In this document: one piece after another, positions 1-5,873 of the stretch
Numbering within the stretch: the first letter of the stretch is position 1
Layout of the letters: every line of letters begins with the position of its first letter
Origin: Bacteroidota bacterium
GTDB taxonomy: Bacteria; Bacteroidota; Bacteroidia; Chitinophagales; Chitinophagaceae
Direction: 5' to 3'
DNA: 5,873 bases
Assembly (NCBI GenBank): GCA_023391315.1
Contig: JAEWBD010000155.1
Location: 1 to 5,873 of the forward strand
Position numbers and translations under genes: made by a program
Notes under the pieces: model-generated
Told to the model about the DNA's origin: nothing
What the model saw: the letters and a program-made list of their open reading frames with translations, nothing else
The model's database searches: none

Positions 1-7
1 CCGCCTG

Positions 8-1642
8 TTATTGGCTATCATCATAACAATAGATTGTTTCTTTTTTATCCCGGACGCGGAATAAAGGTGTTTCCAAAATATGCACATGGCCGCGTTTTAC
101 AAGATCGGGAAAGAACTGCAAAAAGAATGTCATTATCAGTAAGCGTATATGCATGCCATCCACATCTGCATCGGTGGCAATTACAATATTATTGTAACGC
201 AGTCCTTCCAGCCCATCTTCAATATTCAATGCATGCTGCAATAAATTGAACTCTTCATTTTCATACACAATTTTCTTTGTTAATCCATAACTGTTCAACG
301 GTTTCCCACGCAAACTAAACACAGCCTGCGTTTCCACATTGCGTGCTTTGGTAATAGAACCGCTGGCACTGTCGCCTTCCGTAATAAATATGGTTGAATT
401 ATTCTGCAGTTCTATAAAGGCATCTTTATTTTTTGATGGCGGTTCATCATTTAAATGCACATGGCAATCGCGTAATTTTTTATTATGCAGGTTGGCTTTT
501 TTAGCTCTTTCATTTGCCAGTTTTTTTATGCCAGCCAGTTCTTTTCTTTCACGCTCACTTTGCTCAATGCGTTTCTTTAAAGCATCCGCTATCTGCGAAT
601 TCCGGTGTAAAAAATTATCTAATTCCCTTGATAAAAAGTCCTGCACAAAATTCTTCATGCTCGGGCCACCTTCATACACCGTTTGCGAACCCAGCTTGGT
701 TTTTGTCTGGCTTTCAAAAACAGGCTCCTGCACACGCACAGAAATGGCTGCGACAATACTCTGCCGTATATCTGCCGCTTCATAATCTTTCTTAAAAAAA
801 TCACGTATTGTTTTTACATACGCTTCGCGAAAAGCCTGCTGGTGCGTACCACCCTGAGTGGTGTATTGGCCATTTACAAATGAAAACAAATCTTCACCGT
901 AATCGTTGTTATGCGAAAGCGCTACTTCAATATCATCGCCTTTTAAATGAATAACAGGATAACGCAATTCATCGGGATTGGTTTTGCGCTGCAACAAATC
1001 GAGCAAGCCATTTTTACTCACATAACGCTTGCCGTTTAAATTAATAACCAGGCCGGCATTCAGATAACAGTAATTCCAAAGCTGGTTGTCTAAATATTCA
1101 TGTATAAAATGAAAATTCTTAAACACCGTTTCGTCCGGAATAAAGGTTATCAGCGTACCATTATCTTCCGTGCTTTTTGCCTCTTTATGTTCTTTAATTA
1201 AAACACCTTTTTCAAACTCAGCCGTCTTTACTTTCCCTTCACGAAAACTATCCACTTTAAAATAAGCGCTCAACGCATTCACCGCTTTTGTGCCCACGCC
1301 ATTCAAACCCACACTTTTCTGAAATGCTTTGCTGTCGTATTTAGCACCGGTATTTATCTTGCTTACCACATCTACCACTTTACCTAAAGGAATGCCACGG
1401 CCATAGTCGCGTATAGTAACGGTTTTACCCTGTATATTGATGTCGACATGTTTGCCGTAACCCATCGTGTGTTCATCAATACAGTTATCAATCACTTCTT
1501 TAATCAGCACATAAATACCATCATCCGGCGATGAGCCATCGCCTAATTTGCCAATGTACATGCCTGGCCTCAAACGAATATGCTCCCGCCAGTCGAGGCT
1601 GCGAATGCTCGCTTCCGTATAATCAAAATTCATCTCTGCCAT
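8..1642 (-). CDS. parE: DNA topoisomerase IV subunit B (ParE), apparently ending early
   Basis: ATPase subunit of the type IIA topoisomerase that, with ParC, decatenates daughter chromosomes. Seen in the 544-aa product: a GHKL ATPase domain with catalytic E49 and N53 in EVIDN, D79 in RDYGRGIP, and the glycine loop GLNGVG (112-117). The transducer domain carries the QTK loop (312-314). The TOPRIM domain has EGDSASG (422-428) and the metal-binding DADVDG (491-496). The family usually runs to about 620-650 aa and includes an RFKGLGE motif after TOPRIM; this copy stops right after YCYDDSQ and lacks it. The next two in-frame codons read Gln-Ala, as in the normal family sequence (a QAA-type stretch), so the stop may be a nonsense mutation or sequencing error rather than the true end. 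The start is the ATG at 1640-1642; ATG at 1631-1633 (Met4) is also possible. No Shine-Dalgarno is visible. GyrB is the alternative, but the YIGKLGDGSSPDDGIYVL region and overall form fit Bacteroidota ParE better. Confidence 0.93.
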   Translation of the reverse strand: MAEMNFDYTEASIRSLDWREHIRLRPGMYIGKLGDGSSPDDGIYVLIKEVIDNCIDEHTMGYGKHVDINIQGKTVTIRDYGRGIPLGKVVDVVSKINTGAKYDSKAFQKSVGLNGVGTKAVNALSAYFKVDSFREGKVKTAEFEKGVLIKEHKEAKSTEDNGTLITFIPDETVFKNFHFIHEYLDNQLWNYCYLNAGLVINLNGKRYVSKNGLLDLLQRKTNPDELRYPVIHLKGDDIEVALSHNNDYGEDLFSFVNGQYTTQGGTHQQAFREAYVKTIRDFFKKDYEAADIRQSIVAAISVRVQEPVFESQTKTKLGSQTVYEGGPSMKNFVQDFLSRELDNFLHRNSQIADALKKRIEQSERERKELAGIKKLANERAKKANLHNKKLRDCHVHLNDEPPSKNKDAFIELQNNSTIFITEGDSASGSITKARNVETQAVFSLRGKPLNSYGLTKKIVYENEEFNLLQHALNIEDGLEGLRYNNIVIATDADVDGMHIRLLIMTFFLQFFPDLVKRGHVHILETPLFRVRDKKETIYCYDDSQ

Positions 1643-1650
1643 AATATTTT

Positions 1651-1675
1651 AATGCCAATTTTCAATTGGCTCATT
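1651..1675 (-). promoter_or_regulatory. Hairpin just upstream of the parE start
   Basis: A perfect 7-bp inverted repeat, GCCAATT (1654-1660) and AATTGGC (1664-1670), is separated by 3 bases. A further AAT/ATT pairing (1651-1653 with 1673-1675) is possible across a 2-base bulge. On the parE mRNA the hairpin would end about 8-11 bases before the ATG, where a ribosome would bind. A T-run follows it on the plus strand (1675-1679), but no plus-strand gene ends here, so a terminator role is unlikely. A regulatory role is inferred from position only. Confidence 0.4.
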
Positions 1676-1693
1676 TTTATTGTTATGTTACCA

Positions 1694-1745
1694 GCAGTTG
1701 ATACGTTGTGACAGTCCGCCGCGGCGGATCACTCCCTTCAACTGC
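1694..1745. repeat. 52-bp nested palindromic element, GC-rich core
   Basis: Three nested inverted repeats share one centre. The outer pair is GCAGTTG (1694-1700) with CAACTGC (1739-1745), 7 bp perfect. The middle pair is GTGA (1708-1711) with TCAC (1729-1732). The inner pair is TCCGCCG (1715-1721) with CGGCGGA (1722-1728), a 14-bp perfect palindrome with no spacer. The core is strikingly GC-rich inside A/T-rich intergenic DNA. It starts 13 bp after the stop of the 146-aa gene and ends about 51 bp before the parE start. No T-run follows on either strand, so it is not a standard intrinsic terminator. The form suits an interspersed REP-like palindrome, but only one copy is in this window. Confidence 0.6.
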
Positions 1746-1758
1746 ATGAATGCTATAA

Positions 1759-2199
1759 TCAGGCTTTATTAATTATTAACTCACTTATAGTTAAAACATT
1801 TATTATGTGCCTTTGCGTTACAAGCATAAAATGTTTTATTGCATTGTTGTCAATTATTTGAAAACCTAAGGTTTCCCTTTTACAAAAATCAATAAACGCT
1901 GATTTAGTATAAAGTCTTATCCTGTTACCTGTATATTCACCCTCAAATCCCCCATCGAAGCTTTCATTTAAAATAAAATATGAAATATAGCTATTAAATG
2001 AGATTGTGAATTTTTCAGAATTGTCGTCATATATTATTTGTTTTCCCATTCCCAGGCTAATATCATTAATAAATATTTCCCGTTTTTTTTCTTCGGGTCT
2101 GCCCAGAATAATTTCTATTGCCAATGCATTCTCTTCAGGTTCATAAATGTTTGTCACAAGTGAGTTCCTGCATTCATTTATTTTATCAAAATCCGTCAT
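1759..2199 (-). CDS. Uncharacterised 146-aa protein
   Basis: I do not recognise a named family. The product is a soluble, acidic-to-neutral 146-aa protein without a signal peptide or membrane segment. Visible blocks are an N-terminal charged stretch, a beta-rich middle (FTISFNSYISYFILNESF, about residues 64-81) and a C-terminal part with GNRIRLYTKSAFIDF (about 91-105) and KHFMLVTQRHIINVLT (about 122-137). The last two blocks resemble, from memory, small hypothetical proteins scattered in Bacteroidota genomes, some of which behave like immunity-type orphans; this is weak. The gene is visibly more A+T-rich than parE or purL, which could indicate acquisition or merely relaxed selection. ATG at 2197-2199 is the first start and has a good Bacteroidota -7 element 13 bp upstream. 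It ends in TGA. No toxin gene is adjacent. The gene could be co-transcribed with parE across the 116-bp gap, although the palindrome lies between them. Confidence 0.8.
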   Translation of the reverse strand: MTDFDKINECRNSLVTNIYEPEENALAIEIILGRPEEKKREIFINDISLGMGKQIIYDDNSEKFTISFNSYISYFILNESFDGGFEGEYTGNRIRLYTKSAFIDFCKRETLGFQIIDNNAIKHFMLVTQRHIINVLTISELIINKA

Positions 2200-2212
2200 T
2201 GTTTAATGCGGG

Positions 2213-2241
2213 CAAAAATAATATTACACGCACCAAAGCAA
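2213..2241 (-). promoter_or_regulatory. Probable promoter of the 146-aa gene
   Basis: Read on the minus strand, TATTTTTG (2213-2220) matches the Bacteroidota -7 consensus TAnnTTTG at every fixed position. A TTG (2239-2241), the -33 core, lies 18 bp upstream. The -7 box is 13 bp from the ATG, so the leader would be only a few bases long. Confidence 0.45.
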
Positions 2242-2263
2242 TTTAAAGTTTTCAAAAAAAACG

Positions 2264-2292
2264 TTGCACGCATAGTAATACACGTATGTTTA
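2264..2292 (+). promoter_or_regulatory. Possible promoter of the exported Asp-box protein gene
   Basis: TTG (2264-2266) is followed after 18 bp by TATGTTTA (2285-2292), a five-of-six match to the fixed positions of TAnnTTTG. Transcription would begin near 2299 and give a leader of roughly 55 bases. It is divergent from the promoter of the 146-aa gene in the same intergenic region. Confidence 0.35.
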
Positions 2293-2353
2293 TAAGTTGC
2301 CCTTGCTAAAATGGTACGAAGGTTGCAAACTTGCATCAATCAAAGAATATTTT

Positions 2354-3370
2354 ATGAAGAACCTCGCACTGGTTGCCGCTTTCTTGTCATGCATTTTTGT
2401 TGGTAATGCACAGCATATTAAAGTTTTAACCTCAAAAGATAAAGTATCATTACGCGGTTTAAGTGCCGTTGATGATAATGTAATATGGGCAAGCGGCAGT
2501 AACGGGCAGGTGGCAAGAAGCACAAACGGCGGTAAAAGTTTTGAATGGATAAGCGTAAAAAATTATGAAACCCGTGACTTTCGCGACATAGAAGCTTTTG
2601 ATGCCAACACGGCTGTAATAATTGCCGTGGATACACCGGCCCTTATTTTAAAAACAAAAGATGGCGGCAAATCGTGGGCCCAGGTTTTTCGCGATGACCG
2701 GCCGGGAATGTTTTTAGATGCCATGGATTTTGCAGAAGATGGCAGCGGCGTTGTTGTGGGCGACCCCATCAACAATAAATTATTTATTGCCATGACAACT
2801 GATTACGGCGATAAATGGCTGCCGTTGAAAGAAACAGATAATGAATACACCGCAGCCAACGGTGAAGCTTTTTTTGCCTCCAGCGGAACGAATATTAAAA
2901 TGATGGGCAACAAAAACCAACCTTTTATTTATTTCGTTACCGGCGGCACCGATTCAAGGCTATTTGTGAATGGTTCGCCTGCAGGGTTGAATATCGTGCA
3001 TGGCAAAGGGTCTGAAGGCGCAAATTCTGTTGATGTTGATCCCACCATGAAAAAGATTGTTATTGTGGGCGGCGATTATGCAAATGATACACTTACTAAA
3101 AACAATATTGATGTGTTTACAATAGATGGCCAGCGATTGCTGCATGCGCCGGTGCAAATGCCGCCGCATGGTTACAGAAGCTGCGTAGCTTTCCTAACGT
3201 CTAATGTGCTCATTACCTGCGGCACAAGCGGTGTTGACATTTCAATGGATGGTGGCTTAAACTGGAAGCTTATTTCAAACGAAAGCTTTCATGTATGCAC
3301 TAAAGCAAAAAAAGGCAAGGCTGTTTTTTTAGCCGGTAAAGATGGCAGAATTGCTAAAGTGGTGAACTAA
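2354..3370 (+). CDS. Exported YCF48/HCF136-like beta-propeller protein with Asp-box repeats
   Basis: The 338-aa product begins with a clear Sec signal peptide: MKN, a hydrophobic core, and a VGNA|Q cleavage site after about residue 19. The +1 residue is not Cys, so it is not a lipoprotein. Asp-box-like motifs (S/T-x-D/N-G-G-x-x-W/F) recur at 56-63 (STNGGKSF), 101-108 (TKDGGKSW) and 297-304 (SMDGGLNW), with a degenerate copy TTDYGDKW at 148-155. Such repeats mark BNR/sialidase-type beta-propellers; Bacteroidota homologues are usually annotated as photosystem II stability/assembly-factor-like or plain oxidoreductase. Since the organism is not expected to be photosynthetic, the photosystem name indicates fold only. 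No sialidase active-site set (FRIP motif) is seen, so glycosidase activity is unlikely. No C-terminal type IX sorting domain is evident; the protein ends soon after GKDGRIAKV. I chose the ATG at 2354 over an in-frame ATG at 2297 because it starts the signal peptide. The periplasmic or secreted role is unknown. Confidence 0.88.
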   Translation: MKNLALVAAFLSCIFVGNAQHIKVLTSKDKVSLRGLSAVDDNVIWASGSNGQVARSTNGGKSFEWISVKNYETRDFRDIEAFDANTAVIIAVDTPALILKTKDGGKSWAQVFRDDRPGMFLDAMDFAEDGSGVVVGDPINNKLFIAMTTDYGDKWLPLKETDNEYTAANGEAFFASSGTNIKMMGNKNQPFIYFVTGGTDSRLFVNGSPAGLNIVHGKGSEGANSVDVDPTMKKIVIVGGDYANDTLTKNNIDVFTIDGQRLLHAPVQMPPHGYRSCVAFLTSNVLITCGTSGVDISMDGGLNWKLISNESFHVCTKAKKGKAVFLAGKDGRIAKVVN

Positions 3371-3378
3371 GAAATGTA

Positions 3379-3651
3379 TCACACGGAGGTTGCAATCTTT
3401 TTCCTGGCTGCACGCTGCACCAGCCACATCATGGTAAAGCTTGGAATAAAATCGGTGCCGGGCAATATTTCTTCCACAAAATTAAAGATGGCGCCAAAAC
3501 CGCCTTTCCAGCCGCCAAAAGAAATATAAAAGATAATGGCAGAAACGGGCGCCCACAATGCATCGCCAACTTCGCCTAATACAGGAATGGAATAAGTGGC
3601 ATAGCCAATTATGTCCATCAAAATGCAAAAGAGTAAAGAAGGTTGTTTCAT
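3379..3651 (-). CDS. Small conserved membrane protein, 90 aa
   Basis: The product has two confident hydrophobic segments, about residues 5-24 (LLFCILMDIIGYATY region) and 31-47 (ALWAPVSAIIFYISFGG). A third, amphipathic stretch at about 51-77 contains FNFVEEILPGTDFIPSFTMMW. The basic tail (QRAARKK) would favour the cytoplasm. The pattern MDxIGY...P.LGE..D..WAP.SA.IFY..FGG......FNF.EE.LPG.DFIP.FT..W is one I associate with a short conserved Bacteroidota membrane protein of unknown function, so the gene looks real despite its size. The stop lies 8 bp from the stop of the convergent gene at 2354-3370, leaving no room for a terminator between them. The ATG at 3649-3651 has no Shine-Dalgarno, but the A-rich leader is normal for the phylum. 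Confidence 0.82.
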   Translation of the reverse strand: MKQPSLLFCILMDIIGYATYSIPVLGEVGDALWAPVSAIIFYISFGGWKGGFGAIFNFVEEILPGTDFIPSFTMMWLVQRAARKKIATSV

Positions 3652-3680
3652 TCGTTTATATTTATTTTTCCAGTGGTCTC

Positions 3681-3748
3681 ATGGAACGCCCTTAATGTAT
3701 ATTCCCTTGTGTGTAAGAAACGTTTTGCCCGGGCGTTTCATACATTAA
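3681..3748. repeat. Interleaved inverted repeats (A-B-A'-B')
   Basis: Arm A, ATGGAACGCCC (3681-3691), pairs with A' GGGCGTTTCAT (3731-3741): 11 positions with a single G-T pair. Arm B, TTAATGTAT (3692-3700), immediately follows A and pairs perfectly with B' ATACATTAA (3740-3748). A' and B' overlap by 2 bases. A third pairing, GAAACG (3717-3722) with CGTTTC (3734-3739), competes with A-A'. The arms are interleaved rather than nested, so the RNA would either form a pseudoknot or switch between two hairpins. The element lies in the 154-bp gap between the SRPBCC gene and the 90-aa gene. A possible -7-like sequence (minus strand, 3757-3764, five of six fixed positions) would start transcription at about its edge. 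No T-run marks it as a terminator. Confidence 0.5.
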
Positions 3749-3805
3749 AGATGACTCAAAATTTAAAACGTCGCTGTGTGCAGGCTATTGTTTAACCATA
3801 GGTTT

Positions 3806-4291
3806 TTATAAATCCGGCTGGTTTAAAACAGTTTTCCATTTTTCGGTTTCCGCATATTCTTTAATAAGATCATTTCTTTCAACCAGGAAGCGGGTAAGAT
3901 ATTTTGTAAGTACAAGTTTATTGGCCAGCCTGCCTAATAAACCCAGCGGCGCACCAAATTCAAAAACATCTTTCATTATAACAAACTCATTATCCTGCTT
4001 AAAATAATGATCATGCTTTATGTATTTAAAGGCGCCTTTTACCTGCTCATCCCTGAAATGAAACGGTCTTTCCAAAGCCGTAATTTTTGAAGTCAGTTTT
4101 TGTCTTATACCGAAATGAGTTGCCTGCCAGGTAACCGTTTCATTTAATTCTATCAGGCCGTTTGTTCTGCCGGCAATTGCCTTTTCTTTTGTTTGCGCCG
4201 TGGAAATGGTATGCAAATCAATGCTGCGGGAAAGATCGAAACAAGTTTCGATGGGCGCGTTAACGCGGGTTTGTAAATGAATAACAGGCAT
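3806..4291 (-). CDS. SRPBCC-family (START-like) protein
   Basis: The 161-aa product has the form of the SRPBCC/START-like ligand-binding fold: an N-terminal strand and helix (VIHLQTRVNAPIETCFDLSR, about 3-22), a central VTWQATHFGIRQKLTSKI block (53-70), then FRDEQVKGAFKYIKHDHYF (79-97), the conserved DVFEFGAPLG (108-117) and a long C-terminal helix (about 120-147). Proteins of this type bind hydrophobic ligands in a cavity; relatives are often labelled cell-division inhibitor or cyclase/dehydrase, neither of which is supported here. There is no signal peptide, so it is probably cytoplasmic. I start at the ATG at 4289-4291 because MPVIHL is where family members begin; an in-frame ATG at 4333 would add 14 hydrophobic residues with no family support and would swallow the likely promoter. 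The gene is divergent from purL. It may be transcribed with the 90-aa gene, though a 154-bp gap separates them. Confidence 0.85.
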   Translation of the reverse strand: MPVIHLQTRVNAPIETCFDLSRSIDLHTISTAQTKEKAIAGRTNGLIELNETVTWQATHFGIRQKLTSKITALERPFHFRDEQVKGAFKYIKHDHYFKQDNEFVIMKDVFEFGAPLGLLGRLANKLVLTKYLTRFLVERNDLIKEYAETEKWKTVLNQPDL

Positions 4292-4311
4292 ACTAGAAAA
4301 TTGCAGAAAAG

Positions 4312-4319
4312 CAAATAAA
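4312..4319 (-). promoter_or_regulatory. Possible -7 element of the SRPBCC gene
   Basis: Minus-strand TTTATTTG matches five of six fixed positions of TAnnTTTG, about 20 bp upstream of the chosen ATG. No convincing -33 TTG is at the right distance, so this is weak. Confidence 0.25.
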
Positions 4320-4456
4320 GCATTAATTGCCACACAGAGAGATGATGCATGCGTAATTCATAACTTTTATTTTTCTGTGCATCTAATGCACTCAAACTAC
4401 GCTTAAAATTGTGCGTCTTTAAACAAATTCGAAAAACGGGCAAGCTTATAATTGTT

Positions 4457-4464
4457 TAATTTTG
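4457..4464 (+). promoter_or_regulatory. Probable -7 element of the purL promoter
   Basis: TAATTTTG matches TAnnTTTG at every fixed position, 38 bp upstream of the purL ATG, giving a leader of about 30 bases. No clear -33 TTG is at the usual distance. I see no purine riboswitch or hairpin in that leader; a small 6-bp hairpin (GTGCAT 4377-4382 with ATGCAC 4386-4391) lies well upstream. Confidence 0.45.
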
Positions 4465-4502
4465 CGGCGTAAATCAATCACTTCATCGTTCATACACACT
4501 GA

Positions 4503-5873
4503 ATGGAAATTACCGCAAAAACAGCCGAAGAACTACGTCTTACAGCCGAAGAATTTGAACTGATAAAACAAAAACTCGGGCGCACGCCCAACTTTACGGA
4601 GCTCTGTGCCTTCAGCGCTATGTGGAGCGAACATTGCAGCTATAAAAATTCCATAAAATGGTTAAAAACCCTGCCCCGCGATGGCGGCCGCATGCTCGTT
4701 GCCGCCGGTGAAGAAAATGCCGGCCTCATGGATTTGGGCAACGGCTGGGGCGTGGTATTTAAAATAGAAAGTCATAATCATCCATCTGCTATTGAGCCGT
4801 TCCAGGGTGCAGCAACCGGTGTGGGCGGCATTCAGCGGGATATTTTTACCATGGGCGCCCGGCCTATCGCATCGCTTAACAGCCTGCGTTTCGGCAATTT
4901 AAAAGAAAAGAAAAACCAGCGCCTGCTGGCGGGTGTAGTACATGGTATTGGTCATTACGGCAACTGTTTTGGCGTGCCAACCGTGGCCGGCGAAACCTAT
5001 TTTGAGGATTGTTATGCTACCAATCCGCTGGTAAATGCGATGAGCGTTGGTATTGTGCAGGTTAATAAAACTGTAAGCGCCACGGCTAAGGGCAAGGGCA
5101 ATCCTGTATTTTTTGTGGGAAGTGCAACTGGGAAAGATGGTATTGGCGGCGCATCTTTCGCCTCCGCTAATATTACAGAAGAAAGCACGGAAGACCTGCC
5201 GGCCGTTCAGGTGGGTGACCCTTTCCAGGAAAAGAAATTGCTGGAGGCCTGTTTGGAAGTAATTGATACCGGCGCCGTTGTGGGCATGCAGGATATGGGC
5301 GCTGCAGGCATTATTTGTTCCTGCAGCGAAATGAGCGCCAAGGGCGAAGTAGGTATGCGCATTGATCTGGATAAAGTGCCCACACGCCAGCAAAACATGA
5401 AAGCCTGGGAATTGCTGTTAAGCGAAAGCCAGGAACGCATGTTGATCGTGGTTGAGAAAGGTAAGGAAGAAGCTGTATTGAAAGTGTTTGATAAATGGGA
5501 TTTGCCCTGCAGCCAGATAGGCGAAGTAACCGATGATGGCTTGCTAAGCTTTTATCAAAATGGTGAACTGGAAGCACAAATTCCTGCATATGATTTAGTG
5601 CTGGGCGGCGGCGCCCCGCAATATGAACGTGAATATAAAGAACCCGGTTACCTTAAAGAAGTTGCTCAATTCAACATAAATAATGTAAAGGATATTGAAA
5701 GCAATACCGAATTAAAATCTCTTGCAGAAAAAATAATTCAATTGCCCAATATTGCCAGTAAACGCTGGATTTATGTGCAGTACGACAGCATGGTGGGCAC
5801 AGCCAACGCCAGCACCAATGCACCCAGCGATGCGGCCATTGTTTTGGCAAAAGGCACCGGTAAAGCTTTGGCC
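4503..5873 (+). CDS. purL: Phosphoribosylformylglycinamidine synthase subunit PurL, 3' end outside the window
   Basis: ATP-dependent synthetase subunit that converts FGAR to FGAM in de novo purine synthesis, using ammonia delivered from the PurQ glutaminase. The frame is open from the ATG at 4503 to the window edge (457 codons). Motifs in order: FTELCAFSAMWSEHCSYK (31-48) with the conserved His44; the nucleotide/metal-binding FKIESHNHPS (86-95); GAATGVGGIQRDI (102-114); GNCFGVPTVAGE; GDPFQEK (238-244); MQDMGAAG (262-269), which starts the second half of the first ATP-binding unit; and YDSMVGT (427-433), where the second unit begins. Starting directly at a short N-terminus before WSEHC marks the small, stand-alone PurL type (about 720-760 aa), not the roughly 1,300-aa fused enzyme, so about 60 percent is visible and separate purQ and purS genes are expected elsewhere. 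All motifs seen are intact. The gene diverges from the SRPBCC gene; GC content is higher than in the surrounding intergenic DNA. Confidence 0.96.
   Translation, partial: MEITAKTAEELRLTAEEFELIKQKLGRTPNFTELCAFSAMWSEHCSYKNSIKWLKTLPRDGGRMLVAAGEENAGLMDLGNGWGVVFKIESHNHPSAIEPFQGAATGVGGIQRDIFTMGARPIASLNSLRFGNLKEKKNQRLLAGVVHGIGHYGNCFGVPTVAGETYFEDCYATNPLVNAMSVGIVQVNKTVSATAKGKGNPVFFVGSATGKDGIGGASFASANITEESTEDLPAVQVGDPFQEKKLLEACLEVIDTGAVVGMQDMGAAGIICSCSEMSAKGEVGMRIDLDKVPTRQQNMKAWELLLSESQERMLIVVEKGKEEAVLKVFDKWDLPCSQIGEVTDDGLLSFYQNGELEAQIPAYDLVLGGGAPQYEREYKEPGYLKEVAQFNINNVKDIESNTELKSLAEKIIQLPNIASKRWIYVQYDSMVGTANASTNAPSDAAIVLAKGTGKALA

Noticed and set aside
34..883. Plus-strand open frames of 66-148 codons
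   Set aside because: They lie antisense to conserved parE coding sequence and show no recognisable protein features.
1675..1679. Plus-strand terminator formed by the 1654-1670 hairpin and its T-run
   Set aside because: No plus-strand gene ends nearby; the stem is A/T-rich and short, and its place before parE is a better explanation.
2297..2353. Upstream in-frame ATG extending the propeller protein by 19 residues
   Set aside because: It would bury the signal peptide behind a non-signal N-terminus and overlaps the likely transcription start.
4292..4333. Upstream in-frame ATG extending the SRPBCC protein by 14 residues
   Set aside because: The extension does not resemble the family N-terminus, and the best -7-like element lies within it.
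4465..4502. Purine riboswitch or operator in the purL leader
   Set aside because: The leader is only about 30-40 bases and has no three-way-junction pattern or long inverted repeat.
4899..5589. Several overlapping minus-strand open frames of 77-164 codons inside purL
   Set aside because: They lie antisense to an intact PurL frame with all family motifs, have Cys/His/Ser-rich low-quality protein sequence, and no promoter or family resemblance.
1..5873. CRISPR arrays, tRNA or rRNA genes, insertion sequences, toxin-antitoxin or defence gene clusters
   Set aside because: No regularly spaced repeats, no tRNA-like cloverleaf, no transposase or nuclease-like coding sequence is visible; most genes are ordinary chromosomal ones.

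Overview
The window looks like chromosomal core sequence from a member of the Bacteroidota, most likely of the Chitinophagaceae/Chitinophagales type. The ParE sequence has the form I know from that group. The genes lack Shine-Dalgarno sequences and have A/T-rich leaders. Several sites match the Bacteroidota promoter element TAnnTTTG, and the secreted protein has a typical ...NAQ signal-peptide end. This placement rests on recalled family features, not on a search.

Layout, left to right. The minus strand carries parE (topoisomerase IV subunit B, stop at 8-10, start at 1642). Next is a 116-bp gap holding a 52-bp nested palindrome and a start-proximal hairpin, then an unrecognised 146-aa minus-strand gene (1759-2199). 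A 154-bp divergent promoter region (2200-2353) leads to a plus-strand gene (2354-3370) for an exported, Asp-box-containing protein of the YCF48/HCF136-like beta-propeller type. It converges, only 8 bp apart, on a minus-strand gene for a 90-aa membrane protein (3379-3651). Upstream of that is a 154-bp gap with an interleaved inverted-repeat element (3681-3748), then a minus-strand SRPBCC-family gene (3806-4291). A second divergent region (4292-4502) leads into the 5' part of purL on the plus strand (4503 to the window edge), which is open at the right end. No gene-free stretch exceeds 300 bases.

The genes do not form an obvious pathway: DNA topology, a probable envelope protein, a small membrane protein, a START-like protein and purine synthesis. 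I see no new defence, mobile or biosynthetic system. The points most worth checking are the early stop in parE, which ends inside the TOPRIM domain and is followed in frame by residues that look like a continuation of the family sequence; the 52-bp nested palindrome upstream of parE; and the interleaved (A-B-A'-B') inverted repeats upstream of the 90-aa gene.
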